Shown: in pieces, positions 19,013 to 32,287 of the stretch | How positions within the stretch are numbered: the stretch's first letter is position 1 | Layout: every line of letters starts with the position of its first letter | Assembly (NCBI GenBank): GCA_035532535.1 | Contig: DATKQT010000015.1 | Span: 1 to 51,425 of the forward strand | Length of the DNA: 51,425 bases | Source of the DNA: Palsa-739 sp035532535 | GTDB taxonomy: Bacteria > Actinomycetota > Thermoleophilia > Gaiellales > Gaiellaceae | Direction of reading: 5' to 3' | The notes under the pieces: generated by a model | The model's input: the letters and a program-made list of their open reading frames with translations, nothing else | What the model was told of the DNA's origin: nothing | The model's database searches: none | Made by a program: the position numbers and the translations under genes

Positions 19013-19146
19013 GGGCGGAGATCAAGGTTAGCGGGCGCCACGGCCGATCCTCCCCGGTGTCGCGCGGCGTAACGAAAACGTTGCAAAACCGGCGGTCGCT
19101 CGTGACCATGCGCATCAAGTGCCGGGGTAGGCTCAGGCCGACGGGG

Positions 19147-19164
19147 CGGGAGGTGGGTCTCCCG
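19147..19164 (-). terminator. possible hairpin downstream of metH promoter-distal gap
   Basis: The 172-nt gap between metH and the LCP start holds one perfect 6-bp hairpin (CGGGAG-GTGGGT-CTCCCG) without a following U-run. It lies upstream of the metH stop in map terms only; on the minus strand it is between the LCP start and the metH 3' end, so it is not certain which transcript it serves. Otherwise I see nothing in the gap except a probable LCP promoter (TAACCT). Confidence 0.2.
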
Positions 19165-19184
19165 GGTATGGACGCGTGTGCCTC

Positions 19185-22778
<3,594 letters not shown>

Positions 22779-22848
22779 GTCCCGTCTCCCGCTCCTGCCT
22801 TCAGGTCCGGGAGCGCCGGGGAAGCGCCCACGGGCTCTTTAGGCGTTT

Positions 22849-22877
22849 GTTAACCCGGTCGCCAAGCTGCCTGTCAA
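22849..22877 (-). promoter_or_regulatory. metH promoter (TTGACA-17-GTTAAC)
   Basis: A perfect -35 TTGACA (22877-22872) and a -10-like GTTAAC (22854-22849) are spaced by 17 nt on the minus strand. The roughly 65-nt leader contains one short GC hairpin (GGGCGC/GCGCTC). Confidence 0.55.
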
Positions 22878-22917
22878 ATCTCTCCGGGTAACCGAAGGGT
22901 ACCAACCGCCGCTTCGG

Positions 22918-22923
22918 TAGGGT
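22918..22923 (+). promoter_or_regulatory. leaderless-type -10 (TAGGGT) for glgP
   Basis: TAGGGT, eight nt spacer, ATG at 22932, with no ribosome binding site. It forms a divergent promoter pair with metH in a 153-nt gap. Confidence 0.5.
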
Positions 22924-22931
22924 GCCGCCCG

Positions 22932-24989
22932 ATGTCCGAGGTCCACGACGGGGCGAGCCTTCGTGCCGCGCTGGCAGAGATTGCAGGCAACTTCTCCTTC
23001 AGCTGGACGCCCGGCGCTCGCCAGCTCTTCGCGGAGCTCGACCGGCGGCGCTTCAGCGAGCTCCAGCACAACCCGAGGGCGCTCCTCTCCGAGCTGACGG
23101 ACGAGGATCTCGCCCGTGCGCTGACGCCGGAGTATGCGATGCGGCTCGCGCGGGTGCAGGAGCGGCTCGCAGCCGAGGCCGAGCGGCCCAGCTGGTGGGA
23201 GACGCAGGAAGGACACCCGGACGACTTCCTCGTTGCGTACTTCTCCGCCGAGTTCGGACTGGATGAAAGTCTCCCGATCTATTCCGGCGGTCTCGGCGTG
23301 CTTGCCGGGGACCACCTGAAGTCAGCGTCGGAGCTGGGCGTGCCTCTCGTCGGCGTCGGGCTGAACTACTTCCGCGGCTACTTCCGGCAAAGGCTGGACG
23401 AGGGAGACCGGCAGGTCGAGCGCTATCCGCGCAACGACACCGTCCGGCTGCCGCTCACACTCGTGCCGATGGCGCCGAAGGTGCTGCTCGCGGACGACGA
23501 CGGCAACCTCGTCCCGGTGCGGATCAGCGTCTGGCGCGCCTGCGTCGGCCGCGTCTCGCTCTATCTCCTCGACACGAAGGTCGAGGGCAATCCGGACTGG
23601 GCGCGCGAAGTGACGAACACGCTGTATGGGGGCGACCGGCTGAACAGGTTGCGACAGGAGCTCGTGCTCGGCGTCGGCGGCGTCCGCGTGCTGCGCGGGC
23701 TCGGCCTCGAGCCGACGGTCTTCCACATGAACGAAGGCCACTCGGCGTTCTTCCAGCTCGAGCGGCTGCGCGAGCTCGTCGAGGAGGAAGGGATCGACCG
23801 CGACGCCGCGTTCGAGCGCCTGCGCGCGTCCACGGTGTTCACGACGCACACGCCTGTGCCGGCCGGAAACGAGGTGTTCGAGCCGGAGCTCGTGCGGCGG
23901 AACGTCGAACCGCTCGTCGAGCGCTGCGGGTTCTCCTGGGAGGAGTTCGAGGCGCTCGGCAAGGTGCATCCGGAAGACGCGGTTTTCGGGATGACGCCGT
24001 TCGCGTTGAAGACCTCGGCGTATGCGAACGGCGTTTCGAAGCTCCACGGCGCCGTGTCGCGCGAGATGTGGCACGACCTCTGGCCGGATCGCCCGGTGGA
24101 CGAGGTGCCGATCATGTCGATCACGAACGGCGTGCACGTGCGCACGTGGCTCGGCGGCGAGCTCGAGGGGATGCTCGGGACGAACACGCCCAAGTTGGAG
24201 CGCGCGCTCGAGCTCCCGGCGCAGGTGCTCTGGGAAGCGCACTGCTCATCGAAGGCGCGTCTCATGGAGTTCATCTCGCGCACCCGTGGCGCGCCCGAGC
24301 TCGATCCCGAGGCACTCACGATCGGCTTCGCGCGGCGGTTCGCGACCTACAAGCGCGCAGGCCTCCTCCTCACACAGCCGGAGAGGCTGGCGGCGCTGCT
24401 CGGCGATCCCGATCGTCCGCTGCAGATCGTCGTCGCCGGCAAGGCGCACCCGGCGGACGAGGGCGGCAAGGACGTCATCCGCCAGGTGGTCGACTTCTCG
24501 CGCGGCGAAGGCGCGCATCACCACGTCGTGTTTCTGCCCGACTACGAGATGACGCTCGCCCGGCGCCTCGTGCAGGGCGTGGATGTCTGGCTCAACACGC
24601 CGCGGCGGCCGATGGAGGCCTCGGGCACGTCCGGGATGAAGGCGGCGCTGAACGGTGTGCTCAACTGCTCCATCCTCGACGGCTGGTGGGCCGAGGGCTA
24701 TACGCCCGACCGCGGCTTCGCCATCGGGGACGAAGACGCGTCCCGGAGCGAGGAGGAGCAGGATGCGGCCGACGCGGAGGCGCTCTTCGCCGTCCTGGAG
24801 CAACAAGTCCTGCCGGCGTTCTTCGAGCGGGACGCGGACGGGCTCCCGACGCGGTGGGTCGAGATGATGCGGCACTCGATCGCCGAGCTCGGGACCGAGT
24901 TCAGCACGAACCGCATGGTGCGCGAGTATGTCGAGCGCCTGTACCTCCCGGCACATCGCGACCTCGCGGCCGTTCTCACCGCCGCCTGA
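22932..24989 (+). CDS. glgP: alpha-glucan (glycogen/maltodextrin) phosphorylase
   Basis: A GT35 enzyme releasing glucose-1-phosphate from alpha-1,4-glucans. At 685 residues it belongs to the shorter bacterial type. Visible motifs are AYFSAEFGLDESLPIYSGGLGVLAGDHLK, HMNEGHSAF, VFTTHTPVPAGNEVF, GFARRFATYKRAGL, and EASGTSGMKAALNG with the PLP-binding Lys. The product can feed the sugar-nucleotide enzymes nearby. It is one of few + strand genes and converges on atpC across a palindromic repeat. Confidence 0.96.
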   Translation: MSEVHDGASLRAALAEIAGNFSFSWTPGARQLFAELDRRRFSELQHNPRALLSELTDEDLARALTPEYAMRLARVQERLAAEAERPSWWETQEGHPDDFLVAYFSAEFGLDESLPIYSGGLGVLAGDHLKSASELGVPLVGVGLNYFRGYFRQRLDEGDRQVERYPRNDTVRLPLTLVPMAPKVLLADDDGNLVPVRISVWRACVGRVSLYLLDTKVEGNPDWAREVTNTLYGGDRLNRLRQELVLGVGGVRVLRGLGLEPTVFHMNEGHSAFFQLERLRELVEEEGIDRDAAFERLRASTVFTTHTPVPAGNEVFEPELVRRNVEPLVERCGFSWEEFEALGKVHPEDAVFGMTPFALKTSAYANGVSKLHGAVSREMWHDLWPDRPVDEVPIMSITNGVHVRTWLGGELEGMLGTNTPKLERALELPAQVLWEAHCSSKARLMEFISRTRGAPELDPEALTIGFARRFATYKRAGLLLTQPERLAALLGDPDRPLQIVVAGKAHPADEGGKDVIRQVVDFSRGEGAHHHVVFLPDYEMTLARRLVQGVDVWLNTPRRPMEASGTSGMKAALNGVLNCSILDGWWAEGYTPDRGFAIGDEDASRSEEEQDAADAEALFAVLEQQVLPAFFERDADGLPTRWVEMMRHSIAELGTEFSTNRMVREYVERLYLPAHRDLAAVLTAA

Positions 24990-24992
24990 CTC

Positions 24993-25041
24993 TCGTGACA
25001 CTCACGTGCGGGTACCTGGTACCGGCACGAGAGCGTCACGA
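24993..25041. repeat. long palindromic repeat (GTGAC/GGTACC type)
   Basis: Two 24-base arms (24993-25016 and 25018-25041) pair with three mismatches around a GGTACC-T-GGTACC centre. The element starts 4 nt after the glgP stop and could act as a bidirectional terminator between glgP and atpC. Its right arm recurs, inverted, at 33247-33283. Confidence 0.75.
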
Positions 25042-25055
25042 CTTCCCGACCCCGT

Positions 25056-25074
25056 CGTTACGGGGAGTGTCCCC
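25056..25074. repeat. intergenic hairpin repeat CGTTACGGGGAGTGTCCCC, copy 3
   Basis: Identical to the copies at 7702 and 7812. Together with the right arm of the preceding palindrome it repeats the module order seen at 7657-7720. The remainder to 25126 has no gene. Confidence 0.75.
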
Positions 25075-25126
25075 AGCACGCGAGCGCGGGGGTTCCGAGG
25101 CGGAGGCGTGGGCCTCGGCGTGCTTG

Positions 25127-25555
25127 CTAGCCGGCGGCGCCGCTGACGTTTAGCTGGTTCTCGGCGTGCCGGATGCGCTGCTCGAGCTGCCAGCGGTCGG
25201 CGGCGGACTCCCCCGCCTCGATCTTCGCGAGCTCCGCCTGCGCCTCCTCGAGCTGATGCCGCGCACGCTCGACATCGATCTCCGTCGCGATGACTGCATC
25301 GTCGACGAGCGCGATCGCGCGGTCCTCCAGCACCTGGAAGAACCCGGGGCCGGTCGCGAACGTCTGGATCTGGTCGCTGTCCATGTCGACGTACACACGC
25401 GTCGAGCCGGCGTTCAGCATCGCCACGAGCGGCGCATGCCGGGCGAGCACGCCGATGTCACCCGCCGCTCCAGGCACGACGATCATCTCCGCCTCGCCCT
25501 CGAACGCGGGGCCTTCCGGCGTGACGAGCGAGACCGAGAACTTCGGGTGTGCCAC
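25127..25555 (-). CDS. atpC: ATP synthase epsilon subunit
   Basis: The F1 stalk subunit that couples and inhibits rotation. The 142 residues show the N-terminal beta-sandwich (FSVSLVTPEGPAFEGEAEMIVVPGAAGDIGVLARHAPLVAML) and a C-terminal helical hairpin (IEVERARHQLEEAQAEL-like region). It is the last gene of the atp operon, directly after atpD with no gap. The long C-terminal helix is Glu/Ala-rich. Confidence 0.96.
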   Translation of the reverse strand: MAHPKFSVSLVTPEGPAFEGEAEMIVVPGAAGDIGVLARHAPLVAMLNAGSTRVYVDMDSDQIQTFATGPGFFQVLEDRAIALVDDAVIATEIDVERARHQLEEAQAELAKIEAGESAADRWQLEQRIRHAENQLNVSGAAG

Positions 25556-26974
25556 TTACGAGTCCGCCATCTGCTTGCCGCGCTCGACCGCCTGCTCGAT
25601 GACGCCGACCATGTAGAACGCCTGCTCGGGCAGGTCGTCGTGCTTGCCGTCGAGGATCTCCGTGAAGCCGCGGATCGTGTCCTCGAGCTTCACGTACTCA
25701 CCCGGCGTGCCGGTGAACTGCTCCGCGACGAAGTTCGGCTGCGAGAAGAACCGCTCGATCTTGCGCGCTCGGGTGACGACGAGCTTGTCCTCGTCGGAGA
25801 GCTCGTCGATGCCGAGGATGGCGATGATGTCCTGCAGGTCGCGGTAGCGCTGCAGCACCTCCTGCACGCGCGTCGCGCACCGGTAGTGCTCGTCGGAGAC
25901 GATCCCCGGCTGGAGTGCGCGCGACGTCGAGTCGAGCGGATCGACCGCCGGATAGAGACCCTTCTCGGCGATGCTGCGCGAGAGCACCGTCGTCGAGTCG
26001 AGGTGCGCGAACGTGCTCGCCGGCGCCGGGTCGGTGAGATCGTCCGCCGGGACGTACACCGCCTGCACCGACGTCACCGAGCCGGTGCGCGTCGACGTGA
26101 TCCGTTCCTGCAGCTGCCCCATCTCGGTGGCGAGCGTCGGCTGGTAGCCGACGGCGCTCGGCATGCGGCCGAGCAGTGCCGACACCTCCGAGCCCGCCTG
26201 GACGAACCGGAAGATGTTGTCGATGAAGAGCAGCACGTCCTGGCCCTGGTCGCGGAAGTACTCCGCCATCGTCAGACCGGAGAGCGCCACGCGCAGGCGC
26301 GCGCCCGGCGGCTCGTTCATCTGGCCGAAGACGAGCGCGACCTTGTCGATCACCTTCGACTCCGTCATCTCGAGGATGAGGTCGTTGCCCTCGCGCGTGC
26401 GCTCACCGACGCCGGAGAAGACCGACACACCGCCGTGCTCGCTCGCGACGTTGTGGATCAGCTCCTGGATGAGCACCGTCTTGCCCACACCGGCGCCGCC
26501 GAACAGGCCGATCTTGCCGCCGCGCACGTACGGCGCGATCAGGTCGACGACTTTGAGGCCGGTCTCGAAGATCTCCACCTTCGGCGACAGCTCGCTGAAG
26601 CTCGGCGGGTCGGCGTGGATCGGACGGCGCTCGCCGCTCGCCGCTTCCTTGCCGTCGACGGGATCGCCGAGGACGTTCCAGACGCGGCCCAGTGTCTGGT
26701 CGCCGACCGGGACCGAGATCGGTGCTCCGGTGTCGACGATGTCGACGCCGCGCGCGAGGCCGTCGGTCGAGTCCATCGCGACCGCGCGCACGCGGTCGTC
26801 GCCGAGGTGCTGCTGCACCTCTGCGATCAGCTCGCGCGTGCCGTCGCCGTCGGGCACCTGGATGCTGAGCGCGTGGTTGATCTCCGGCAGCCCGCTCGGG
26901 AAGACGGCGTCCAGGACGACGCCTTTGATCTCGATGATCCGGCCGGTGCTCTGCTTGGTCTTCGTAGCGGGCAT
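25556..26974 (-). CDS. atpD: ATP synthase beta subunit
   Basis: The catalytic F1 subunit, 472 residues. Walker A is GGAGVGKTVLIQEL, the catalytic Glu is in GVGERTREGNDL, Walker B is VLLFIDNIFRF, and the hinge is QPTLATEMG. Eight nt separate it from atpG. Confidence 0.98.
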   Translation of the reverse strand: MPATKTKQSTGRIIEIKGVVLDAVFPSGLPEINHALSIQVPDGDGTRELIAEVQQHLGDDRVRAVAMDSTDGLARGVDIVDTGAPISVPVGDQTLGRVWNVLGDPVDGKEAASGERRPIHADPPSFSELSPKVEIFETGLKVVDLIAPYVRGGKIGLFGGAGVGKTVLIQELIHNVASEHGGVSVFSGVGERTREGNDLILEMTESKVIDKVALVFGQMNEPPGARLRVALSGLTMAEYFRDQGQDVLLFIDNIFRFVQAGSEVSALLGRMPSAVGYQPTLATEMGQLQERITSTRTGSVTSVQAVYVPADDLTDPAPASTFAHLDSTTVLSRSIAEKGLYPAVDPLDSTSRALQPGIVSDEHYRCATRVQEVLQRYRDLQDIIAILGIDELSDEDKLVVTRARKIERFFSQPNFVAEQFTGTPGEYVKLEDTIRGFTEILDGKHDDLPEQAFYMVGVIEQAVERGKQMADS

Positions 26975-26982
26975 CTCTCTCC

Positions 26983-27881
26983 TTATGCGGTGAGTGCGTC
27001 GGCGCCGGCGACGACTTCGAGGATCTCCTGGGTGATCTCCGCCTGGCGGGCGCGGTTCATCTGCAACGTGTAGCTGTCGATCAAGTCGTTCGCGTTCTTC
27101 GACGCGTTCCGCATCGCCGTCATCTGCGCAGCGAGGAACGACGCGGCCGACTCGAGCAGCGCGCGGTAGATCTCCGTCTCGAGATACACCGGCAGCAACC
27201 GCTCGAGGATCTCTTCGGGCTCAGGCTCGTAAATGAAGTCGCCGCGCAGCGCCTCTTTCTTCGGGTCCGGGTCATCCTTGTCGCTTCCTTCGAGCACGTG
27301 CTCGGGGATCGGCAGGAGGTCGGTGACGACGACCTGCTGGACGAGCGCCGAGACGAACTTGTTGTACACGACGACGACGCGGTCGACTTGCTCCTCCGTG
27401 TACAGCTCGGCGAGCTTGTGCGCCACCGCCTGCGCGTCGTGGTACGTCGGCTTGTCGACGAATCCCTCCCAGTGCGCGGCGACCTCGAAGCGGCGGAAGC
27501 GCAGCGTCGAGCTGCCCTTCCGGCCGACGACGGCCCACACGACCTCGTGGCCGTCGGCGCGCTCCTTGCGCTCCAGCTCGAATGCGCGGCGCATGACCTG
27601 CCCGTTGAATGGGCCCGCGAGACCGCGGTCGCCACTGAAGATGACGACGCCGACGCGCTTCTCCTCGCGGCGCTGCATGAGCGGCAGATTGCGGAACGAG
27701 GAAGCCGCGCGCGCCGTGCCGACCATCAGCTCCTGCATGCGGTCCGCGTACGGCCGCATCTCCTCGATCCGCGTCTGCGCACGCCGCAGCCGGGCGCTCG
27801 CGACGAGCTCGAGCGCCTTCGTGATCTTGCGCGTGTTGCGGACGGAGGCGATCCGCCGGCGGATGTCCTGCTGCGACGCCA

Positions 27882-27882
<1 letters not shown>
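26983..27882 (-). CDS. atpG: ATP synthase gamma subunit
   Basis: The rotating central shaft, 299 residues. The conserved N-terminal helix (DIRRRIASVRNTRKITKALELVASARLRRAQ) and C-terminal helix (MTAMRNASKNANDLIDSYTLQMNRARQAEITQEILEVV, in parts) are clear, as is SGDRGLAGPFN. The ATG overlaps the atpA stop by one base (TAATG). Confidence 0.97.
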
Positions 27883-29408
<1,526 letters not shown>

Positions 29409-29416
29409 GGTGTCTC

Positions 29417-29947
29417 CTATCTCCTCACGAGTTCTTGTCTCAAGCGTTCCAATCGTCCGCGGACGCTCGCGTCGACGCGGTACGAGCCTGCCTGCAGCAC
29501 GATGCCTCCCACGAGGTCCGGGTCGACGCTGCGCGTCGCCTCGACCTTGCGGCCGGCCGCCTTCTCGATCTGCGCGACGATCGCCTTCGCTTCCTCGTCG
29601 GTGAGCTCGCGCGCGGTGGTCAGCTCGACCGTCAGGCGACGCTCCTCACGCGCCATCAGCCGTTCGAACTCCTGCGCGATCTCCTCGATCTCGCCCGCCC
29701 GGCCCTTCTCCGCGACGAGCAGGAGGAAGTTCTTGAACAATGGTTCCTCGTCACCGGCGAGGTCGGCGAGGATGCGCGCCTTCTCCGTCGACTCGAGCTG
29801 TGGGTTGCGCAGGACCATGCGCAGCTCCGGCGTCTGCTCGACCGCGGCCGCGAAGTCGGTGAGGGCCTCGTGCACCTGCGCTAGCCGCTTCTCCTCCTTC
29901 GCCGCGCCGAACAGCGCCTCGGCGTAGATGCGTTGCGCAGCGGCTAT
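29417..29947 (-). CDS. atpH: ATP synthase delta subunit, probable ATA start
   Basis: The peripheral-stalk OSCP-type subunit. From ATA at 29947 it is 176 residues, the normal length, and begins with the conserved AAAQRIYAEALFGAAKEEKRL helix. No ATG, GTG or TTG occurs in frame before GTG 29875, and that start would remove this helix. The ATA overlaps the atpF stop (ATAG) and has GAGGAG five nt upstream, exactly as an ATG would. Either ATA is used or the sequence carries an ATG-to-ATA change. The C-terminal domain (DPDLVGGIVLQAGSYRVDASVRGRLERLR in parts) is typical. Confidence 0.9.
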   Translation of the reverse strand: MAAAQRIYAEALFGAAKEEKRLAQVHEALTDFAAAVEQTPELRMVLRNPQLESTEKARILADLAGDEEPLFKNFLLLVAEKGRAGEIEEIAQEFERLMAREERRLTVELTTARELTDEEAKAIVAQIEKAAGRKVEATRSVDPDLVGGIVLQAGSYRVDASVRGRLERLRQELVRR

Positions 29948-30471
29948 GCCGACTCCTCGAGGCGCGAGAAGTCGAGCGAGTCGATCGCCTCGCTGATGAG
30001 CTCGCGGTCGCGGTCGGCGTCGAGCTTCTTGCCGACGACCATGGACGTCGCCTCGAGCGTGAGGTCTGCGACCTCGTTGCGGATCCGCTCGAGCGCACGG
30101 GACACCTCCGCGTCGATCTCCTTGCGCGTTTCCTCGAGCCGGCGCTGCCGCTCGGCCTCGGTCTCCTCGCGCATACGCGACTCCATCGATTCACGCGTCT
30201 TGCGCGCCTCGGCGAGGATGCCTTCCGCGTCGCTCCGCGCTTGCCCGATGAGTTGACGGTGCTCCTCCAGCAGCTTGCGCGCCTCGTCCCGCGCGTTGTC
30301 CGCCTCTTCGATCGAACGGCGGATCTGCTCGCGCCGCTCGTCGATCAGCTTCTGGATGGCGCCGAAGGCGAACTTGCGCAGCACGACGAAGACGATCACG
30401 AAGAAGACGACCGTCCAGATCATCAGCCCCGGGATGATCTTGGTGAGCGGGCTGCTGGCTGCGACGAGCAT
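29944..30471 (-). CDS. atpF: ATP synthase b subunit
   Basis: The peripheral stalk of Fo, 175 residues: one N-terminal TM helix (about 15-33) followed by a long charged coiled coil rich in Glu, Arg and Ala. It begins directly after the atpE stop and overlaps atpH. Confidence 0.96.
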   Translation of the reverse strand: MLVAASSPLTKIIPGLMIWTVVFFVIVFVVLRKFAFGAIQKLIDERREQIRRSIEEADNARDEARKLLEEHRQLIGQARSDAEGILAEARKTRESMESRMREETEAERQRRLEETRKEIDAEVSRALERIRNEVADLTLEATSMVVGKKLDADRDRELISEAIDSLDFSRLEESA

Positions 30472-30732
30472 CTACTTGACGAGGACGAAGCCGAGGAAGC
30501 CACCGACGAGGCCGTAGAACACGACCGCCTCGGTGAGAGCGAAGCCGAGCCACATGATCCCCTGCAGTTCGCCGCGCAGCTCGGGCTGGCGGGCGACCGA
30601 CTGGATCATCGAGGCGAAGACCGTGCCGATGCCGATGCCGGCGCCGAGCGAGCCGAGGCCCATGCCGAGGCCGAAGCCGAGCGCCTGCGCGGCCTTGATG
30701 GTGGATGACGTTGCTGCGAGCAGGTGGAGCAC
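30472..30732 (-). CDS. atpE: ATP synthase c subunit
   Basis: The rotor-ring proteolipid, 86 residues, with two TM helices joined by the RQPE loop (48-51). The ion-binding carboxylate is Glu68 in FALTEAVVFYGLV. The extra polar ligands typical of Na+ rings (Gln in helix 1, Ser/Thr after the Glu) are absent, so H+ coupling is inferred. Helix 1 has the GxGxG packing pattern. Confidence 0.97.
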   Translation of the reverse strand: MLHLLAATSSTIKAAQALGFGLGMGLGSLGAGIGIGTVFASMIQSVARQPELRGELQGIMWLGFALTEAVVFYGLVGGFLGFVLVK

Positions 30733-30742
30733 CGGTTCCTCC

Positions 30743-31549
30743 TTAGTGGGCCGGCTCGATGGCGGAGCCGATGTAGATGGCGGTCAGGGCGGCGAAGATG
30801 AAAGCCTGGATGGTGACGACGATCACGACCTCGAAGAGGTAGAAGGCGATTCCGATCGGCAGCGAGAACACTGCGACGATCCAGAACGTCAGCCCGCTCA
30901 GGATGAAGAGCAGACCGATCGAGACGAGGATCAGGATGTGCCCGGCGAGCATGTTCGCATAGAGCCGGACACTGAGGCTGATGACGCGGAAGACGTGCGA
31001 GATGGTCTCGAGCACGAACATCACCGGGACCATGCCCTTCGGAACGCCGGCGGGGACGAAGCTCTTGAAGTACTTGAGCCCGTTGTAGCGCACGCCCTCG
31101 ATGTGCGTGAAGAGGACGGTCAGGATCGCGAGCACGAGCGTCACCGACAGCTGCGATGTAACGGCGTAGATGCCCCACGTCGGCACGCCGTGCCATTTGT
31201 CGCCGGTGAGCGGCAGCGGGATGAAGCCGACGAGATTCATGGTGAAGATGAAGAGGAAGAGCGATGCGACGTACGGGAACCAGCGGCCGATCGCCTTCGT
31301 CGGCAACCCCTGCTCCGCGATCTGCGTCTGCGCGAGCTCGTACACGGCCTCACCGATCGTCTGCCGCTTGCTCGGCAGGAGTGCGAGCCGGCTGCGCATC
31401 GTGAAGATCCCGAGCAGGATCGTCAAGAGCGCGCTGATGGCGAGGTAGACGACCGCCTTGTTGATCGACATGTCGAGCGGGCCGAGGTGGATCCCGACCC
31501 ACTGCTTCAGCGCGAACTCGTCCGCCGGGTTGAACGTCGCGGCGATCAT
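30743..31549 (-). CDS. atpB: ATP synthase a subunit
   Basis: The Fo stator channel, 268 residues with five to six TM helices. The essential Arg195 is in SLSVRLYANMLAGH, with FTMNLVGFIPLP in an earlier helix. Its start overlaps the stop of the upstream small membrane gene by 4 bp. Confidence 0.97.
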   Translation of the reverse strand: MIAATFNPADEFALKQWVGIHLGPLDMSINKAVVYLAISALLTILLGIFTMRSRLALLPSKRQTIGEAVYELAQTQIAEQGLPTKAIGRWFPYVASLFLFIFTMNLVGFIPLPLTGDKWHGVPTWGIYAVTSQLSVTLVLAILTVLFTHIEGVRYNGLKYFKSFVPAGVPKGMVPVMFVLETISHVFRVISLSVRLYANMLAGHILILVSIGLLFILSGLTFWIVAVFSLPIGIAFYLFEVVIVVTIQAFIFAALTAIYIGSAIEPAH

Positions 31550-31926
31550 GCGGTGAAGTACTCCAGCAGCGAGACACCGAGCGAAAGGGTGTACGCGAGC
31601 GCGTACAGGATGACGGCGGGGACGCCGAGGCCCTTGTTCGCGACCGTCACCGCGAGCAGGACGACCATGACGCCGATGCCGCGGAACGACATCGCGAGCG
31701 CGACCATCCCGGACTTGCGCAGGTTGTCGGCGCCGGTCGGGATTCGCCCGAGCCAGACGCTCAGCGCCTCACCCGCAGCCCAGAGGACGGCGGCGAGCGC
31801 CCAGCCGCCGAGCGAATAGCCGGCGACGAGGAAGACGGGCAGCCCGAGCACGATCACCGCCGCACCTGCGAGCGCGGGTACACGGCGGCCCGGAGCGGGT
31901 CGCGGGGTGGAGAACACGCCGGCCAT
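31546..31926 (-). CDS. AtpI-like small membrane protein of the atp operon
   Basis: A 126-residue protein with four predicted TM helices (VPALAGAAVIVLGLPVFLVAG, GWALAAVLWAAGEALSVWL, MVALAMSFRGIGVMVVLLAV, VPAVILYALAYTLSLGVSLL). Position and topology match the AtpI/ATP synthase protein I family, which helps assemble the c-ring. The sequence is too divergent for a firm name. The ATG overlaps the stop of the preceding small gene by one base (TGATG). Confidence 0.72.
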   Translation of the reverse strand: MAGVFSTPRPAPGRRVPALAGAAVIVLGLPVFLVAGYSLGGWALAAVLWAAGEALSVWLGRIPTGADNLRKSGMVALAMSFRGIGVMVVLLAVTVANKGLGVPAVILYALAYTLSLGVSLLEYFTA

Positions 31927-32129
31927 CACGAGAAGTAGCCCTTGAAGCGCCGATAGACGGCGAAGACTCCGGTGGGGATGCCGACGATCACGCCGCCGAG
32001 CACGCCGAGACCGGCGGAGCCGAAGCCCCAGCCCACGAGCGCGCCGCCGGCGGCGCACATTCCCGTCGTGCCGGCCAGGATTGCGCCCGCTTCGACGGGC
32101 TGAAACGACGAGCGGGAGACGGCCTGCAT
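31926..32129 (-). CDS. AtpZ-like small membrane protein, first gene of the atp operon
   Basis: A 67-residue protein with two glycine-rich TM helices (AGAILAGTTGMCAAGGALVGWGF and GLGVLGGVIVGIPTGVFAVY), as in AtpZ/AtpQ, small atp-operon proteins linked to Mg2+ or assembly. ATG 32129 was preferred to the ATG at 32147, because the extended -10 TGCTATTCT overlaps the earlier ATG and leaves eight nt before 32129, giving a leaderless start. Confidence 0.68.
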   Translation of the reverse strand: MQAVSRSSFQPVEAGAILAGTTGMCAAGGALVGWGFGSAGLGVLGGVIVGIPTGVFAVYRRFKGYFS

Positions 32130-32137
32130 GCGCCGCG

Positions 32138-32146
32138 AGAATAGCA
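32138..32146 (-). promoter_or_regulatory. atp operon promoter, extended -10 (TGCTATTCT)
   Basis: TGC-TATTCT on the minus strand, eight nt from ATG 32129. It is the best match to an extended -10 in the window and drives a nine-gene unit down to atpC. Confidence 0.55.
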
Positions 32147-32287
32147 TGTTCGACCCCCGAAAAGCGCCGACTTTGTAACAGCGGAATCCGTGATGGCAAA
32201 AGGGCCACGGCTTCTGTTCGTGCACGCCCGGCGGCCGCTCGCGGCCCGCACCAAATAAATCGCACCTCTCGCGCGTTTCATCATTTA

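Noticed and set aside
22779..22931. Possible SAM or cobalamin riboswitch in the metH leader
   Set aside because: No B12-box or SAM-motif sequence is recognisable, and the leader after the predicted promoter is only about 65 nt with one short hairpin.
30472..30732. Na+-translocating c-ring
   Set aside because: The extra sodium ligands around Glu68 and in helix 1 are absent.
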